Shown here: one piece after another, positions 1-7,183 of the stretch
Numbering within the stretch: position 1 is the first letter of the stretch
Layout: the number at the start of each line of letters is the position of its first letter
NCBI RefSeq assembly: GCF_004912145.1
Contig: NZ_STGT01000010.1
Location: 1-64,000, forward strand
DNA from: Peteryoungia rhizophila
GTDB lineage: Bacteria > Pseudomonadota > Alphaproteobacteria > Rhizobiales > Rhizobiaceae
Direction: 5' to 3'
Length of the DNA: 64,000 bases
The notes under the pieces: model-generated
What the model saw: only the letters and a program-made list of their open reading frames with translations
What the model was told of the DNA's origin: nothing
Databases searched by the model: none
Translations under genes and position numbers: made by a program

Positions 1-74
1 GGGGAGCAGTGAAAGGATTGCTTGCTGATGCCGCGCGCATGTGGACGTCATTTTCCGATGCGCCGAATCTTTAG
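1..74 (+). CDS. Possible 3' end of an upstream gene (partial)
   Basis: Reading from base 3, this frame is open from the window edge to a TAG at 72-74 and encodes about 23 residues ending in SDAPNL. The composition is protein-like, but the stretch is too short to assign a family. It could equally be chance open sequence. Confidence 0.3.
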   Translation, partial: GAVKGLLADAARMWTSFSDAPNL

Positions 75-176
75 AATACCAATCTAGTCGTGATTATTGA
101 CCTCGAGCCGATTATGACGAAAATGTGTCTATATCAGCCGAGGCCAATGAGTGGCTTCGTTTCGTCGGAGACTGCC

Positions 177-311
177 ATGTCACATGCGATTGCAAAGCTT
201 TTCGGTGAACCCAGGTCCTCTCGTTTCGCCGAGGTTTGCAGGCAGCGGATGGCCATGGCAGCTGTTGCCTTCTCGATCCTGTTCCTGGCTGTTCTGGTGG
301 TAACACTGTAA
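177..311 (+). CDS. Small tail-anchored membrane protein, unknown function
   Basis: A 44-residue ORF with a basic N-terminal half and one hydrophobic C-terminal segment (about residues 25-44, rich in A, V, L and F) that could anchor it in the inner membrane. A GGAG sequence about 8 bases before this ATG supports the start. An in-frame ATG at 147 with a GAGG ahead of it would give a longer protein. I do not recognise a family. No neighbour is on the same strand within 3 kb, so it is probably monocistronic. Its reality rests on the ribosome binding site and the clean membrane segment. Confidence 0.4.
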   Translation: MSHAIAKLFGEPRSSRFAEVCRQRMAMAAVAFSILFLAVLVVTL

Positions 312-438
312 CAGGGCAGGTCAACGGCTCCGCCACCCGCACTGTGCCGAGGGTCGCGAGCCCTTCATCGATCCGCCACACGTGGCTCTGTTGCTTGAAA
401 CCGCGCCAATCTTCAAAGATCTCCCCCTGGAACGGATG

Positions 439-461
439 AGAGCGGGCATGCATCCCGCTCT
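439..461. repeat. Perfect 8-bp inverted repeat
   Basis: AGAGCGGG and CCCGCTCT are separated by seven bases. It lies about 30 bases past the stop of the Pmp3-like gene on the minus strand, but no T-run follows on either strand, so it is not a classic terminator. The rest of 312-490 shows no gene that I can support. Confidence 0.4.
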
Positions 462-490
462 GCATAAGATCTTCGGGAGTGGCTCAGGGG

Positions 491-649
491 TTATTTTCGG
501 ATGATGACCCAGATGGCGTGGATTATGCCGGGAATATAGCCGAAGAGCGTCAGCAGGATGTTCAACCAGAAATGCAGGCCGATGCCGACCTGGAGGAAAA
601 CGCCGACCGGCGGCAGGAGGATGGCGAGAAGAATGCGTAGGACGTCCAT
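491..649 (-). CDS. YqaE/Pmp3 family small membrane protein
   Basis: A 52-residue protein consisting almost entirely of two membrane helices joined by a short loop. It has the family's PPVGVFLQVG motif near the N-terminus and a GYIPGIIHA-type motif near the C-terminus. Pmp3/YqaE proteins sit in the cytoplasmic membrane and are tied to salt, cold and membrane-potential stress in plants, yeast and bacteria; the mechanism is not settled. The start was placed at the ATG preceded by GGAG rather than 21 codons upstream, because the shorter protein matches the usual family length. A stress-type promoter candidate lies about 35-60 bases upstream. Confidence 0.85.
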   Translation of the reverse strand: MDVLRILLAILLPPVGVFLQVGIGLHFWLNILLTLFGYIPGIIHAIWVIIRK

Positions 650-682
650 GGGAACTCCGATTGGGTTTGTGTCGCCCCCTAC

Positions 683-707
683 AACGCGGCACGGGCTGGA
701 TCGTTCG
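683..707 (-). promoter_or_regulatory. Candidate EcfG/RpoE2-type stress promoter of the Pmp3-like gene
   Basis: On the minus strand CGAAC is followed after 16 bases by CGTT. This matches the alphaproteobacterial general-stress consensus GGAAC-N16/17-CGTT with one mismatch in the -35 element. The expected transcription start is about 27 bases upstream of the Pmp3-like ATG. Confidence 0.45.
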
Positions 708-755
708 ATCACGATAAAGCCATAGCCAAGAAAGTTCTGCTGCCGCTCGAACAGA

Positions 756-787
756 AAAGTGCCCGGGCTTGCGACCCGGGCACTTCT
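756..787 (-). terminator. Rho-independent terminator of the BI-1-like gene
   Basis: An 11-bp stem (AAGTGCCCGGG with its complement) and a seven-base loop are followed on the minus strand by TTTT. It lies about 30 bases after the stop codon of the Bax-inhibitor-like gene. Confidence 0.8.
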
Positions 788-818
788 TGCTTCGTCGTTC
801 TCCCGACGCGTTTTTATC

Positions 819-1538
819 TTATTCTTCGCGCTGGCCGGTCAGGCTCAGCAGCAGCTGGAACAGGTTGACGAAGTTGAGGTAGAGCGACAGCGCGCCGAAG
901 ACGGCGAGCTTCTGCTGGCTCTCCTGGTCGACATTCTCGGCATACTGTTCCTTGATGTTCTGGGTGTCCCAGGCGGTCAGGCCGACGAAGACGACGACGC
1001 CGATGACCGAGATCGCGAACTGCAGGGCGCTGGAGCCCAAGAAGATGTTGACAATCGAGGCGATGATCACGCCGATCAGGCCCATCACCAGGAACGAGCC
1101 GAACTTCGACAGGTCACGCTTGGTCGTGTAGCCGTAGAGGCTCATCGTACCGAACATGGTCGCGGTGATGAAGAAGGTGCGGGCAATCGAGGTTCCGGTG
1201 AAGACCAGGAAGACCGACGACAGCGACAGACCCATCACGGCCGCAAAAGCCCAGAAGGCCATCTGCGCGGTGGCGGCCGACATCGCATGGATGCGGAACG
1301 AAAAGAAGAAGACGAAGGCGAGCGGAGCCAGCATCACGACCCACTTCAGCGGGGTCGAGAAGATCGGCACATAAAGTGCCGGCGTTTGGCTGACCACGAA
1401 AGCGACGATGCCGGTGATCACCAGCCCGAGGCCCATGTAGTTGTAGACGCGCAGCATGTGCTTGCGCAGGCCTTCGTCGAAGAGTGCCGCGGACTGGGCC
1501 TGAGCGCCGTAGCCGAAGCGGTTCTGGATGGGGTCCAT
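819..1538 (-). CDS. Bax inhibitor-1/YccA family membrane protein
   Basis: A 239-residue protein with about seven hydrophobic helices after a short cytoplasmic N-terminus that begins MDPIQNRFGY. This N-terminal pattern and the later DTQNIKEQY motif in a loop near the C-terminal helices are typical of the bacterial BI-1/YccA branch. Family members are inner-membrane proteins. Structural work on a Bacillus homolog shows a pH-gated calcium leak, and Escherichia coli YccA interacts with FtsH. The protein is full length. A terminator follows it, and it starts about 20 bases downstream of the anti-sigma factor stop on the same strand, so it may be co-transcribed with the sigma/anti-sigma pair. Confidence 0.9.
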   Translation of the reverse strand: MDPIQNRFGYGAQAQSAALFDEGLRKHMLRVYNYMGLGLVITGIVAFVVSQTPALYVPIFSTPLKWVVMLAPLAFVFFFSFRIHAMSAATAQMAFWAFAAVMGLSLSSVFLVFTGTSIARTFFITATMFGTMSLYGYTTKRDLSKFGSFLVMGLIGVIIASIVNIFLGSSALQFAISVIGVVVFVGLTAWDTQNIKEQYAENVDQESQQKLAVFGALSLYLNFVNLFQLLLSLTGQREE

Positions 1539-1558
1539 AGTCAGTTACCTCCTTGGGA

Positions 1559-2332
1559 TCAGTAAAGGGTACGGGCAAGCTTACGGGCCTGTTCGGCCAG
1601 CTTGTCCACGTTTTCGGTCTCGGAGATCAGCGCGTAGGCAACGTCGCCGATCTGCCAATAGGCTGCGTTGGTCTGGCCTTCCTGCTTCAGCAGCACCTGC
1701 TGCACGGCAAAATTGCCAGGCCTTACGGCAAAGAGTGACAGCCTCTCGCCGGATTGGGGCTCAACCTCGAGCTCGACGCTCGGACCATAGGTCGAGGGAA
1801 AGATCTGTGCGTCCCGCACGGACCATTCGGCCGGCATGCTGGGAAGCACGATGGCCGTCGCAGACCGGATCTCCGCCGGGTCGAACCGGCTCGTCTCGGC
1901 CTGCGATTTCATCTGTTCGCGCAGCTCCGCCGTTTGATGGGCGCGCATTGCCTCTTCGACAAATTGCGGCGGCGGCACCGAGGCCACCACTTCGCCGATG
2001 CTGCCCGGAGCGATCCAGCCATGAGCGATCCAGCCGGCACCGACAAGCAAAACGACTGCGGCGGCGCGCCGCATGATGTCGACGGTGCGTGGGCGGTTCA
2101 CGGCGTTTTCAAGGGCCCGTGCGGCTTCACGTGTGCCCTGGCGCATCGCCACCGGCATGCCTGCCAATGCCAGGCGCAATTCGTCGCGGACACGAAGATC
2201 GGCCATGACCTTGGCGGCAATGGACGGGTTTTCAGACAGATAGGCTTCGACCTCGATGCGACGACCGACATCGAGCTGGTCATCGACATAGGCGTGCAAG
2301 TCGGCCTCGATCACGGGGTCATGGCTGGTCAT
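1559..2332 (-). CDS. Membrane-anchored anti-sigma factor for the adjacent ECF sigma factor
   Basis: A 257-residue protein with an N-terminal cytoplasmic domain (about 1-85) of anti-sigma type, in which HAYVDDQL resembles the first helix of such domains. One membrane helix follows at about 88-108 and then a C-terminal domain predicted to be periplasmic. The N-terminal domain has no Cys/His zinc motif, so it is not a ZAS-type redox sensor. The start was chosen at the ATG overlapping the 3' end of the sigma gene by 14 bases, which implies translational coupling and a balanced ratio of the two proteins. By family logic it holds the sigma factor at the membrane until an envelope signal releases it. 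The signal is unknown. Confidence 0.8.
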   Translation of the reverse strand: MTSHDPVIEADLHAYVDDQLDVGRRIEVEAYLSENPSIAAKVMADLRVRDELRLALAGMPVAMRQGTREAARALENAVNRPRTVDIMRRAAAVVLLVGAGWIAHGWIAPGSIGEVVASVPPPQFVEEAMRAHQTAELREQMKSQAETSRFDPAEIRSATAIVLPSMPAEWSVRDAQIFPSTYGPSVELEVEPQSGERLSLFAVRPGNFAVQQVLLKQEGQTNAAYWQIGDVAYALISETENVDKLAEQARKLARTLY

Positions 2333-2864
2333 CGGGGTTTCCTCCAACGATTCTGAGGTGGGGAACGGGGATTGCGTCTTCGCCGCCTTCCATGGCCCGA
2401 AGCCGGGCACGGGCGCGTGAGATGCGGGACATCAGCGTTCCCACGGGTATGTTCAGGACATCGGCGGCCTCCTGATAGGAAAGCTCCTCAATGGCCACGA
2501 GATGCAGTGCCTCGCGCTGCTCTTCCGGCAGGGCCAGAAAGGCGTCACGCACCTCGGCGAGCCGCACGGAATGTTCCTGAGCGGCGGGCGCGACGAGGTC
2601 GGCGAGTTCGATTGCCGCATCATTGCGCCGGTTGGCTGCAACGTCCCGGCGCAGTCGATCGATATGGGTGTTGTGCAATATCGACATAAGCCAATTGCGG
2701 ATGCTGCCGCCACTCTTGAAGGTCGACTTACGCTCCAGCGCCCGCACAAGTGCGTCATGGACGAGGTCTTCTGCTTCGTCCGGATTTCTGACAAGCGAAC
2801 GGGCGTAGCGCCGCAGGGCTGCGAGTTGGCCAATCACGTTGAACGGGTTCGTACTCGTCGTCAT
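2319..2864 (-). CDS. ECF-family RNA polymerase sigma factor
   Basis: A 181-residue group IV sigma factor. The sigma-2 region (about 15-80) contains RNPDEAEDLVHD and NWLMSILHNTHID, and the sigma-4 region (about 105-160) contains LPEEQREALHLV and the helix-turn-helix SYQEAADVLNIPVGTLMSRI. There is no SnoaL or other extra domain. The anti-sigma gene overlaps its 3' end. A -35/-10 pair (GGAATA-N16-CGTATA) lies so close to the ATG that the transcript would begin at or next to the start codon, which suggests an autoregulated, leaderless mRNA. It is not EcfG itself, because the partner is a membrane anti-sigma factor rather than NepR/PhyR. Confidence 0.88.
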   Translation of the reverse strand: MTTSTNPFNVIGQLAALRRYARSLVRNPDEAEDLVHDALVRALERKSTFKSGGSIRNWLMSILHNTHIDRLRRDVAANRRNDAAIELADLVAPAAQEHSVRLAEVRDAFLALPEEQREALHLVAIEELSYQEAADVLNIPVGTLMSRISRARARLRAMEGGEDAIPVPHLRIVGGNPDDQP

Positions 2865-2871
2865 GCCTCAG

Positions 2872-2899
2872 TATACGGAACAGGAGCCAATCCTATTCC
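2872..2899 (-). promoter_or_regulatory. Candidate autoregulated ECF promoter
   Basis: On the minus strand a GGAATA-like -35 element (2894-2899) and a CGTATA-like -10 element (2872-2877) are separated by 16 bases. The -10 ends seven bases before the sigma-factor ATG, so transcription would start at about the first base of the coding region. ECF genes commonly carry their own sigma's promoter. The exact sequence recognised by this sigma is inferred. Confidence 0.5.
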
Positions 2900-2918
2900 A
2901 TTGAAGCTCAAATTTTTT

Positions 2919-3557
2919 TCAGGGGCCAATTGCCCAGCCCAGACCCATGGCTGCGGCATAGACCAGGCCACCTGAGGCGGTCAAAGCAATGACGCCCATG
3001 GCGACGCCGAGGATGGCGACCAGGCCGTCGCGCTCCATGAGGCCGAGAGCGATCATCACCAGCGCCGCGACGGGCAGAAAATTGCCGAAGGGGATGGGCA
3101 GAGCCACCGCAACAGCGAGAAGGAGGACGGGCACACCCAGAAAAGCCTGGGCCCGAGGCCCAGCGAGATGGCGCATGCAGTTCTTGCGCAAGAGTGTTTC
3201 CACGCGGGCGACGAGAGGCGCCGTGTAGCGTACCATCACATCGATGACGCCGCTGGACACCTGGCGGTGACCGAGAAACTGCGGCAGCCAGACGCGGCGG
3301 AAGCCTGCGATGATCGGCAGGGAGACGATGGCGAGGCAACTGCCGAAGACGAAACCGAAGGGGCCGGGGATCGGGGTAAGCGCGGGTAGGGAGAGGATCA
3401 GGATCGCAAATGCGATGCTACTGCGACCCATGGCCGACATCAGTTCATCAAGGCTGACGGAACCTGCTGCCGCGGCATGGGCCTGCAGGTGTGCCAGGCG
3501 TCTGGATGCCACGCCGGCCTCTGCAGAGAGACTGCCTTGCGGTGCTGCGCTGTTCAT
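2919..3557 (-). CDS. exoD: ExoD family exopolysaccharide-synthesis membrane protein
   Basis: A 212-residue inner-membrane protein with about four to five hydrophobic segments in its C-terminal two thirds. ExoD hallmarks are seen: a SLDELMSAMGRSSIAF stretch, then LPALTPIPGPFGFVFG, a conserved PLPFG-like loop (IPFGNFLP) and an ALGLMERDGL segment. In Sinorhizobium meliloti, exoD mutants are altered in exopolysaccharide and alkali tolerance and invade nodules poorly; the biochemical role is unknown. The start was placed at the ATG with GGAGA eight bases upstream. A longer frame extends 53 codons upstream but lacks a ribosome binding site. It appears to be monocistronic. Confidence 0.85.
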   Translation of the reverse strand: MNSAAPQGSLSAEAGVASRRLAHLQAHAAAAGSVSLDELMSAMGRSSIAFAILILSLPALTPIPGPFGFVFGSCLAIVSLPIIAGFRRVWLPQFLGHRQVSSGVIDVMVRYTAPLVARVETLLRKNCMRHLAGPRAQAFLGVPVLLLAVAVALPIPFGNFLPVAALVMIALGLMERDGLVAILGVAMGVIALTASGGLVYAAAMGLGWAIGP

Positions 3558-3795
3558 CGACGGATATCTCCAATCACCGCCGAGATATGGGAGAGCTTTT
3601 CTACGGCGCAAGTCTGAGTACCGTTTTTCAGTCTGGCTTCCCTGGCCCGTGGCTATCCGACTTGCCAGTATTCCGATGGGCACGATATTGCCGTCGCTCA
3701 TGTCCGAGAAGATCAATCGCGTTCGCGTGTGAACCCGTTGCGGCTGTGCTTCTCTGCCGAACCCGGTGTCGGCTTTCTGTTCATTGTGCTCTTGC

Positions 3796-3963
3796 TCAAT
3801 CGATCCGGCGCTTGGGGTCGAGGTCGGCTCCCTGTTCGGTCCGTTCGTCCTCGAGGGTCTCCGAACCGTCGCGATCTCCGATTTGCCCTTCGATCGCCTG
3901 CCGGTCGCCCTCGAGGTGATTCTGCTTCAGCCGATAGTGCTCCTCAGTCTCGTCGGTGGTCAT
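3796..3963 (-). CDS. Small hydrophilic stress-type protein (55 aa), unknown function
   Basis: A highly charged, probably disordered 55-residue protein beginning MTTDETEEHY and rich in D, E, R, K and Q, with no hydrophobic segment. The start is fixed by an AAAGGAG ribosome binding site about nine bases before the ATG. A perfect GGAAC-N17-CGTT promoter lies about 35 bases upstream, so it is probably made in the EcfG/RpoE2 general stress response. A second tiny gene is transcribed divergently from the same intergenic region. I do not recognise a named family. Confidence 0.6.
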   Translation of the reverse strand: MTTDETEEHYRLKQNHLEGDRQAIEGQIGDRDGSETLEDERTEQGADLDPKRRID

Positions 3964-3995
3964 TGCTGGGCTCCTTTCTCCTGTCATGGGTACCG

Positions 3996-4021
3996 AACGT
4001 CATCAGCTTTCCGACTGTTCC
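3996..4021 (-). promoter_or_regulatory. EcfG/RpoE2-type general stress promoter (minus strand)
   Basis: The minus strand reads GGAAC (4017-4021), 17 bases, then CGTT (3996-3999). This is an exact match to the rhizobial general-stress sigma consensus. It drives the 55-residue protein. Confidence 0.7.
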
Positions 4022-4044
4022 CGAAAAACTCGTAGGGTGGGCCC

Positions 4045-4070
4045 GGAACATTGAAGGTTCGACGCATGTT
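4045..4070 (+). promoter_or_regulatory. EcfG/RpoE2-type general stress promoter (plus strand)
   Basis: GGAAC (4045-4049) is followed after 17 bases by TGTT, one mismatch to CGTT; the looser GGAAC-N18/19-TT description fits exactly. It lies back to back with the minus-strand promoter, only 23 bases between the two -35 elements, and about 30 bases ahead of the 59-residue gene. Confidence 0.6.
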
Positions 4071-4098
4071 TCTCCTGTCCCAGGAACGGAGATAGTCC

Positions 4099-4278
4099 AT
4101 GACCGAAGAGATCGAGAAGCCGCACAAGCGACAGTCGGACGACGAGAAGTCGACGGCTGAGAACATGCCGGCCGCCGGCCCGCATGACAAACCTGAGCTT
4201 CAGGATCCCATGAAGACGCCGGGAACGGGATCACTGCCGAAGGTCGGTTCCCGTGGTACGGACGTAGGCCCGGACTGA
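4099..4278 (+). CDS. Small hydrophilic protein (59 aa), probably stress-induced
   Basis: A 59-residue protein starting MTEEIEKPHKRQSDDEK and ending KVGSRGTDVGPD. It is charged, rich in Pro and Gly, and predicted to be disordered. A GGAG lies eight bases before the ATG, a stress-type promoter upstream and a strong terminator about 20 bases after the stop, so the full transcription unit is visible. It has no membrane segment and no recognised family. The divergent 55-residue gene has a similar composition, and the pair probably belongs to the general stress regulon. Confidence 0.6.
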   Translation: MTEEIEKPHKRQSDDEKSTAENMPAAGPHDKPELQDPMKTPGTGSLPKVGSRGTDVGPD

Positions 4279-4300
4279 GCCGACAACTATCGCTACGAAA

Positions 4301-4324
4301 AAGGCCGGCGTCTCCGCCGGCCTT
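4301..4324. terminator. Bidirectional rho-independent terminator
   Basis: AAGGCCGGCG and its complement form a 10-bp stem around a TCTC loop, with A-rich sequence before it and T-rich after it. It can end the 59-residue gene on the plus strand and the TerC-family gene on the minus strand. Confidence 0.85.
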
Positions 4325-4348
4325 TTGAATTGTCTCGTTCGCACCCGA

Positions 4349-5452
4349 TCAGATATTCTCTGCGAGCGTCTCGTGGGAGAGGCGTTCTTCCTCGGCCCGC
4401 TCCTCGCGATTGTACTTGATCGAGGACCAGAGCGAGATGCCGATGAGAGCTGCACCGCCGAGACCGGTGATCACTTCCGGGATATGGAAGAGCGTTTGGA
4501 CATACATGATCACCGAGAGGATCAGGATGGCGTAGAAGGCGCCGTGTTCCAGATAACGGTATTCGGCCAGAGTGCCCTTTTCGACCAGCATGATGGTCAT
4601 GGAGCGCACATACATGGCGCCGATGCCGAGGCCGATCGCGATGATGAAGAGGTTCTGCGTCAGCGCGAAGGCGCCGATGACACCATCGAAGGAGAAGCTG
4701 GCGTCCAGCACTTCCAGATAGATGAAGGCGCCGAGACCGCCTTTCGCGGCTTCGCTCATCGTCTTCTGCGAGGCGTCTAGCAGGCCCCCCAGCACTTCGA
4801 CGGCCAGGAAGGTCACGAGGCCGTAGATCGCGGAATAGACGAAGGTCGTCGCTTCCTCACCTTCGAGAAGGTTGGAGAAGAGCAAGATGAGAAGCAGGAC
4901 GAGCGCAATCTCGATGCCCTTGATGGAGGCCGAGCGCGCCATGTGCTTCTCAAGCCAGCCGATCCAGTGCACGTCCTTCTCGTGATTGAAGAAGTAGGTG
5001 AGGCCGACCATCATCAAGAAGGTGCCGCCGAAGGCCGCGATCGGAAGATGCGCGTCGTTCATGATGCGGGCGTATTCTGCCGGCTCGCGCGCTGCCAGGA
5101 TGATCGCTTCGATCGGCCCGATCTGGGCGGCGATCACGACGATCAGCAGCGGGAAGACGATACGCATGCCGAAGACGGCGATGATGATACCCCAGGTCAG
5201 GAAGCGATGCTGCCAGACCGGTGTCATGTCCTTGAGCTTGTTGGCGTTGACGATCGCGTTGTCAAAGGACAGCGAGATCTCGAGGACCGCCAGAACCGCG
5301 CAGATGAAGAAGACGGTCGCCATGCCGCCGATCGTGCCGGTCGATTGCCAACCGAGGACGCCGCCCAGGATGAGGCCGATGGCCGTGACGATGAAGGCCC
5401 AGCGAAAATAACCGAGAGTGGAGCTTGCACCCGTTGCAGCTGACGTGTTCAC
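4349..5452 (-). CDS. TerC/DUF475 family integral membrane protein
   Basis: A 367-residue protein with about nine to ten membrane helices. Two conserved acidic helices typical of the TerC superfamily are present, LEISLSFDNAIVNANK and YLEVLDASFSFDGVIGAFA, where the SFDNA/SFDGV acidic residues are thought to bind metal. DUF475/TerC proteins are linked to tellurite resistance and, in several bacteria, to manganese export or metalation of exported proteins. The start was placed at a GTG with GGAGGT seven bases upstream; the longer frame lacks a binding site. The upstream leader carries several inverted repeats. I did not see the yybP-ykoY manganese riboswitch core there. Confidence 0.85.
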   Translation of the reverse strand: MNTSAATGASSTLGYFRWAFIVTAIGLILGGVLGWQSTGTIGGMATVFFICAVLAVLEISLSFDNAIVNANKLKDMTPVWQHRFLTWGIIIAVFGMRIVFPLLIVVIAAQIGPIEAIILAAREPAEYARIMNDAHLPIAAFGGTFLMMVGLTYFFNHEKDVHWIGWLEKHMARSASIKGIEIALVLLLILLFSNLLEGEEATTFVYSAIYGLVTFLAVEVLGGLLDASQKTMSEAAKGGLGAFIYLEVLDASFSFDGVIGAFALTQNLFIIAIGLGIGAMYVRSMTIMLVEKGTLAEYRYLEHGAFYAILILSVIMYVQTLFHIPEVITGLGGAALIGISLWSSIKYNREERAEEERLSHETLAENI

Positions 5453-5789
5453 GAGCGGACCTCCAATCGGGAGGAGGTTACAAGAGTAGAGATGCGAAGC
5501 GCCCTGCACGCCTTCGCATGAAGCATGATCCAAGTGTTCATTGTTCTAGAATCCGCCGGCTCAAATTGCTGGCGGTACCGACATCACGAGAGCGCCGTAA
5601 ACTCTCGCCAGAGGGGCCCGGCACCAGGTTTGGACGCGGTGATGCTGAAATCACGGCGCCTCACATTCTTGTTAACGAACATTGCTCAAAGGTCAAGATT
5701 TAACGCGGGTTGGGCGGCACAGTTGATCGTATGGGACATAGCCGATGTATCCCCTCGAGTGACGCCATCATGAGACAGGAGGGCTTATT
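5453..5789. other. 337-base divergent intergenic region with three inverted repeats
   Basis: This spacer between the TerC-like gene (minus) and the DUF1810 gene (plus) holds no gene I can support. It contains ATGCGAAG-N12-CTTCGCAT (5492-5519), a CCGCC/GGCGG hairpin (about 5553-5575) and CGAGAG-N9-CTCTCG (5587-5607). In the minus-strand direction these would all fall in the 5' leader or promoter of the TerC-like gene. Confidence 0.6.
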
Positions 5790-6227
5790 TTGTCTGTCTA
5801 TCCGGATTTCGATTTCGGGCGTTTCCTCGATGCGCAGAGGCATAGCTATGCGCAAGCGCTCCAGGAGTTGCGGAATGGGAGAAAACGCAGTCACTGGATG
5901 TGGTTCATGTTTCCGCAGCTCGAAGGCCTTGGTCATTCCGCAACAGCGCGGCACTTTGCGCTCCGCTCGGCAGATGAAGCACGTGCCTATCTCGCGCATC
6001 CGAGGCTTGGCGAGAGATTCCGGGTCGCGACGGAGGCTGCTCTCGCCCATGCGGACTGCAGTCTTGCTGAAATCTTCGGCCATCCCGACGATCTGAAGTT
6101 TCGGTCGTCCATGACCTTGTTTGCAGCGGTGGTTCCCGGCGAAGATGGCGCGCTGTTTCGTCGGGCACTGGATGTCTTCTGCGACGGTGCGCCCGACAGA
6201 GTCACCTTGCGGCTGCTCGGCCATTAA
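5790..6227 (+). CDS. DUF1810 family protein
   Basis: A 145-residue soluble protein. The DUF1810 signature is clear: a short N-terminal region with F-x-x-A-Q at about residues 12-16, then SHWMWFMFPQLEGLG, the ATARHFALRSADEARAYLAHPRLG stretch and a DDLKFRSSMTLFA motif. The molecular function is unknown. Translation probably begins at TTG, because AGGAGG lies seven bases before it and no ATG fits in frame. It ends four bases inside the convergent OsmC gene. Confidence 0.85.
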   Translation: MSVYPDFDFGRFLDAQRHSYAQALQELRNGRKRSHWMWFMFPQLEGLGHSATARHFALRSADEARAYLAHPRLGERFRVATEAALAHADCSLAEIFGHPDDLKFRSSMTLFAAVVPGEDGALFRRALDVFCDGAPDRVTLRLLGH

Positions 6228-6640
6228 GCGGTCGCAACGCGCACTGTTGGGCGGACCGCCAGGCTGTTGCTGACAGTGCAGATCTCTTCGGCCCGGTGTG
6301 CGATCGCCATACGCTGATCATGGTCCAGAGTTCCGACGACTGTCATCACCACGGTAAACCCGACGAAGCGAGGGGGTTCGTCTACGGCCTTCTCGCCGCT
6401 CACTGTGGCGGTCACCCGCTCAACCATGTCATGCAGCCCCATCTCACGGGCCGCGATCCGTGCGCTCATGCTCATGCAGGCCGCGAGCGATGCGAGGAGG
6501 AGATCCAGAGGGTTGAAACCGGGCTGTGAAGAGCCGGTAACGATATCAAGTTGGCCGCCCGTCGCCGAACGAATTGCCGGATAGCCCGCGCGGCCCAATG
6601 TCGCCGTCGCACCGATCGGCCGGCTTTTCAGATCTGCCAT
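6224..6640 (-). CDS. OsmC/Ohr family protein
   Basis: A 138-residue protein of the OsmC superfamily, which includes thiol peroxidases acting on organic hydroperoxides. The two conserved cysteines are present, one in LASLAACMSMSAR and one in AEEICTVSNSLAVRP. The N-terminal strand region ATLGRAGYP also fits. The electron donor and substrate cannot be told from sequence. The start was placed at MADLKSR; an alternative ATG four codons upstream is possible and neither has a strong binding site. It probably forms its own transcription unit. Confidence 0.85.
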   Translation of the reverse strand: MADLKSRPIGATATLGRAGYPAIRSATGGQLDIVTGSSQPGFNPLDLLLASLAACMSMSARIAAREMGLHDMVERVTATVSGEKAVDEPPRFVGFTVVMTVVGTLDHDQRMAIAHRAEEICTVSNSLAVRPTVRVATA

Positions 6641-6698
6641 CGACGTTCCCATTCTGCTCAGAAAGCAAGATAGGGACAGCCTGCTTTCGCGACAAGCT

Positions 6699-7100
6699 TC
6701 AGATGCTGCTGCCGATTCGGGCCGTGCCGGTCTGGCCGTTGTCACGGATCCATTTGAGGCGCTTGTCGCCGGTGCGGATCAGTTCGAAGCACATGGGTGC
6801 GCCCTTGTACCAACTGGTGAACTGCTGACAGAGTTTGTCACCTGCAATCCACCAGCGACCCTTGTCATTCGGTTTGGCGAAGCGTCCAAGGCCGAGCGCC
6901 TCACCGGAGCCATCCACCTGTCCATTTGAGCGGTAGTTCAGGGGGAACTCGCCGCCGAGAGGGACGGCAAGATAGATGCGTTTGCCGATGATCTCACCCT
7001 TGATGTCGCTGGCTGTGAAGCGCTCGTTGGCCATGGTGGGTGAGGCCATGAAGCCGAGCGTCAGGAGCATGATAAATCCGGCGCGCAAGCTGCTGGTCAT
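6699..7100 (-). CDS. Secreted or periplasmic protein of unknown function
   Basis: A 133-residue protein with a Sec signal peptide (residues 1-24, basic start, hydrophobic core, cleavage expected after PTMA). The mature part has a GRWWIAGDKLCQQFTSWYKG stretch and a second cysteine in APMCFEL, so a disulfide is possible. The pattern resembles small rhizobial periplasmic proteins of the DUF995 type, but I am not certain. GGGAGA eight bases before the ATG supports the start. It lies about 80 bases downstream of pbpC's complement-strand neighbourhood without overlap. Confidence 0.6.
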   Translation of the reverse strand: MTSSLRAGFIMLLTLGFMASPTMANERFTASDIKGEIIGKRIYLAVPLGGEFPLNYRSNGQVDGSGEALGLGRFAKPNDKGRWWIAGDKLCQQFTSWYKGAPMCFELIRTGDKRLKWIRDNGQTGTARIGSSI

Positions 7101-7183
7101 AACGAAGATCTCCCGTTTGAAGACATGTACGGAATTCTACGGCGAGCATGTCGGTTTGGATCACGGTGAGATCGGCGGCACCG

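Noticed and set aside
5453-5640. yybP-ykoY manganese riboswitch before the TerC-family gene
   Set aside because: The family context fits, but I could not find the conserved internal-loop sequences on the minus strand, only unrelated inverted repeats.
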